Source: an uncultured Bacilli bacterium
GTDB taxonomy: Bacteria; Bacillota_I; Bacilli_A; RF39; UBA660
Assembly (NCBI GenBank): GCA_947589375.1
Contig: CANQAO010000004.1
Location: 1-23,684, forward strand
Length of the DNA: 23,684 nucleotides
Direction of reading: 5' to 3'
Shown: positions 21,437 to 23,684 of the stretch, in pieces
Numbering within the stretch: the first letter of the stretch is position 1
How the letters are laid out: each line of letters begins with the position of its first letter
The notes under the pieces: model-generated
Databases searched by the model: none
Seen by the model: only the letters and a program-made list of their open reading frames with translations
What the model was told of the DNA's origin: nothing
Translations under genes and position numbers: made by a program

Positions 21437-22494
21437 TTCTCTCTCCTCATTTCTAACATATCATAAAAAGCTTCTAACCTAGTTTTAATACCAGTTTCTG
21501 AGGTATTAGCATCAAAACTAAAAAACAATACCGGTACTTCATATTCGGAAGCGATTTTATTAATAATGGGCATTACACCAATTTCTGGTGTACAAAACGA
21601 TGATTTAATATGAATAATACCATCATACCCTGCTTCACATAAATATTTAGTGCGAGCTACATTATCAGCTCCATCAGCCCCTAATTGATATTTAATATAT
21701 TTTTTTACATATTTTAAATATTCTTTAATTTTATTTTGTTTTTCAAATAATAGATAATGAACATTCGTAAATCTTTTAATTTCTATTTTATTTTGGGCGA
21801 GCTGTTTTTCTAAATAATAATTAGAAAAAGGTTCCATAATGGTATAAAGTTCGCCAATAATGCCGATTTTTAAAGGTTTATCGGGTTTTCTTATTGGAAC
21901 GCTGGTGATTTCTTTTTGATAATAGCGATATATTTTTTTAAGCTCATGATGGTTTTTAACTTGACTAAATTCTTTTAACATATTAAATTTTAAAGCTTCA
22001 AATGATCCTTCTTTGATTTCAAAACCGATATTTTCTCGAATATAATCATCGATTATATCCATATATTTAACCATTTTGATGGCAATAAAACCATAGTAAA
22101 TAGCTTTTAATTTACTATATTTTATGTCTGCTTGTTTTAAGACTTTAACAATTCTTCGAAGGCTTAATTTTCCTTTGGTAACTAAATTAATAAGTTTTAC
22201 ATCATAGCCTAAATCTTTTAATATTTGCGCTTGAACTTCACCATAATAACCATAACGGCAGCCCCCACCCATCTGAATTAACGTATCCGCACCTTTTTGG
22301 ATAGCTTCAATCATCGTCCCTAAAGTATATTTAAAAGGGGTGCAGACAAAATCTGGGCTGTATTTAGTACCGAGTTCAATCGTTTTACTAGTAATTGGAG
22401 GCGGCATAATAATTTCTTCTTTAAAGGCTTTATTTAATAAAAAATTAGCCGGCACATTATAATCTCCCATTATTGGAAATGATATTTTATGCAT
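21433..22494 (-). CDS. HgdB-like / DUF2229-related dehydratase component
   Basis: Member of the 2-hydroxyglutaryl-CoA dehydratase D-component-like superfamily, partner of the activase. The 353-aa product carries cysteines in family-like positions: SPDFVCTPFKYTLGT (C51), MGGGCRYGYYGEV (C79), KYLCEAGYD and SSFCTPEIGVMP in the second half, plausible ligands for a [4Fe-4S] or double-cubane cluster. The first half is an alpha/beta domain, the middle a Lys-rich helical linker, and the second half restarts with a beta-strand and IGIIGELYTIMEPFSNYYLE. The ATG at 22494 overlaps the previous stop (TGATG) with AGGAGGTG 4 nt upstream. The true substrate (2-hydroxyacyl-CoA or something else) cannot be told. 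Confidence 0.85.
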   Translation of the reverse strand: MHKISFPIMGDYNVPANFLLNKAFKEEIIMPPPITSKTIELGTKYSPDFVCTPFKYTLGTMIEAIQKGADTLIQMGGGCRYGYYGEVQAQILKDLGYDVKLINLVTKGKLSLRRIVKVLKQADIKYSKLKAIYYGFIAIKMVKYMDIIDDYIRENIGFEIKEGSFEALKFNMLKEFSQVKNHHELKKIYRYYQKEITSVPIRKPDKPLKIGIIGELYTIMEPFSNYYLEKQLAQNKIEIKRFTNVHYLLFEKQNKIKEYLKYVKKYIKYQLGADGADNVARTKYLCEAGYDGIIHIKSSFCTPEIGVMPIINKIASEYEVPVLFFSFDANTSETGIKTRLEAFYDMLEMRREK

Positions 22495-23390
22495 CAAACA
22501 CCTCCTTTAAGCATGTCGATAAAACTTTCAAGTCTGGTTTCTACGCCGGTAAATGACGAATTATTATCTAAAACGATATTAATATATGGAATATCGATTT
22601 TTCGCATGACGATTTCATTAGCTAAGGAATCTGGGCCACAAGGAAAAGCCGATAAAAAAATTACCCCATCTATTTTATCTTGGGCATAAATAAGGGCGCC
22701 AATATTATCTTTAGAATATTTAAAATATAGATCTTTAGATAATTTGGTACTTAATTTATTAGTGATTTTTTCATCGAATTTATCGCTAAAAATAACTTCA
22801 ATATCATTAGCGGTTAAATATTTAATAATATCCCGACCAATTAAATCATCATAGGTATTATAAGGATGCGCCATTAATAAAATTTTGGTTTTATTAGAAT
22901 TTAATTTACCGATATTAATACTGATATCGCGTTTATGATTTTTTTTATACTCGTTTATGGCATATTTATAAGCCTTTTTACTTTGTCTTTTAGTAAAACC
23001 TAACGTTAGGCCTATTTTAATTAAACCGGATTTTAAACTTTGATGTTTATCTAAGGCGATATTATAATTTAAGATTTTAACATCAAAAGTGTTTTTCACA
23101 ATATCATAAGCACTTAAGAAATTAGTACATGTTTGATTATCTAAGTGATAATTATCAATCCTAGGAATAATTAGGTAATCACACTTACCCGTTAAATAAT
23201 GAATATGCCCAAGATAGGTTTTTAAGGCTAAACACATCTCATCATTTGAATATTTCATGCCATTTTCCATAATTTCTTTATTGGTGTTTGGACTTATAAT
23301 ATAAGGTACTTTTAGATAATCGAAAAAGTTTTTCCAAATGTCACCATAATAATAGTAAAAAATACCGCGAGCTATTCCGACTTTGTCCAT
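22494..23390 (-). CDS. DUF2229-like activase-associated protein
   Basis: The 298-aa product resembles the DUF2229 module that, in many Clostridia, is fused to activase and dehydratase modules in one very long protein. It starts GIARGIFYYYYGDIWKNFF, the typical opening (G-hydrophobic-R-x-hydrophobic-YYYYG) of that module, followed by DEMCLALKTYLGH, CDYLIIPRI and CTNF, and ends with AFPCGPDSLANE and GVETRLESFIDML. The cysteines and the CGPDSL motif are paralogous in layout to the next gene (TGIKTRLEAFYDML there), so the two proteins probably form a heterodimer. GGTGAT lies 3 nt before ATG. First visible gene of the operon; no convincing promoter seen upstream. Confidence 0.85.
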   Translation of the reverse strand: MDKVGIARGIFYYYYGDIWKNFFDYLKVPYIISPNTNKEIMENGMKYSNDEMCLALKTYLGHIHYLTGKCDYLIIPRIDNYHLDNQTCTNFLSAYDIVKNTFDVKILNYNIALDKHQSLKSGLIKIGLTLGFTKRQSKKAYKYAINEYKKNHKRDISINIGKLNSNKTKILLMAHPYNTYDDLIGRDIIKYLTANDIEVIFSDKFDEKITNKLSTKLSKDLYFKYSKDNIGALIYAQDKIDGVIFLSAFPCGPDSLANEIVMRKIDIPYINIVLDNNSSFTGVETRLESFIDMLKGGV

Positions 23391-23684
23391 ATCATCACCA
23401 CTTAAAATATATTAAGCAAAATTATCTTTTATGAATATTTATTTTTACTATTATTCGCTGTTTTTTCATGATATAAAATCCAGGTTAATCGATACTAGTT
23501 ACATAATGATTTCGTATTTAACAGCGATTATTCAGTTTCTATTGTTGATATGTCTTTTATACTAGTTTTTTTAATTAAAGGAAGAATGGCTACTTTATAA
23601 GGGGCGATCTTTGTTGAATAATATAGTTATTATATTACCTTAAACTTATTATGGTTTTATGGCTTGGCATGTTGAATATTTTTA
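23391..23684. other. Gene-free AT-rich stretch at the right end
   Basis: No open reading frame of useful length, tRNA or clear promoter was found in these 294 bases on either strand. It holds an 8-bp inverted repeat, TCGCTGTT (23455-23462) and AACAGCGA (23520-23527), 57 bp apart, and a 9-bp direct repeat ATACTAGTT (23492-23500 and 23559-23567). The plus strand AAAGGAAGA before an ATG near 23586 looks like a ribosome binding site, but the frame closes after four codons. Confidence 0.5.

Noticed and set aside
1..23684. CRISPR arrays, tRNA or rRNA genes, insertion sequences, integrases
   Set aside because: No regularly spaced repeats, cloverleaf-like segments, rRNA-like stretches, transposase-like proteins or terminal inverted repeats were found on reading both strands.

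Overview
The window comes from an AT-rich, low-GC Gram-positive bacterium of the Bacilli type. It is most likely an uncultured or anaerobic gut lineage near Erysipelotrichia, RF39 or Acholeplasma relatives; this placement is inference. Supporting signs are RNase HIII, a fused SecDF, a Rel-type (p)ppGpp enzyme, AGGTGAT or GGAGG ribosome binding sites, sortase-type surface proteins, and an oxygen-sensitive 2-hydroxyacyl-CoA dehydratase/activase gene set that suggests anaerobic life. TGA ends several genes (rel, dtd, the activase), so the Mycoplasma genetic code is not used. Apart from rnhC at the left end, every gene lies on the minus strand.

Right to left, in the direction of transcription: (1) 20501-23390 is a tightly overlapping three-gene operon with two HgdB/DUF2229-like proteins and one BadF/HgdC-type activase. 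(2) 19834-20439 is a stand-alone membrane protein or lipoprotein of unknown function with a strong promoter. (3) 13451-19711 is a housekeeping operon: ComN-like regulator, SecDF, Rel, Dtd and an AI-2E-family membrane protein. (4) 6057-13395 is a surface-protein island: two near-duplicate thioester-domain adhesin-like proteins, two proteins with LPQTG/LPQTS sorting signals that share an unrecognised domain, a DUF1292-like protein and a large coiled-coil cytoplasmic protein. (5) 1352-5971 is hisS, aspS, a ParB-like-fold protein and a TtcA-family thiolase, driven by a clear promoter without a T-box. (6) 1124-1288 is a structured small RNA with its own promoter and terminator, best read as 6S RNA. 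(7) rnhC converges on it from the left.

The backbone order comN-secDF-rel-dtd-hisS-aspS-(tRNA-related gene)-6S RNA matches what I recall of the Bacillus subtilis yrz/yrv region, where 6S-1 RNA (bsrA) lies downstream of aspS. Against that backbone the surface island looks inserted between the dtd and hisS blocks. No transposase, integrase or sortase gene is present, so the sortases that anchor these proteins must be encoded elsewhere.

The most notable observations are: the Rel protein has lost hydrolase-site residues (D144-equivalent is Ala, the ED dyad is Lys-Glu) while keeping its synthetase motifs; the two LPQT proteins share a conserved domain of about 130 residues that I cannot name; the two thioester proteins have almost identical N-terminal halves but diverged C-terminal halves; and the 6S-like RNA. 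No tRNA, rRNA, CRISPR array or insertion sequence was seen.
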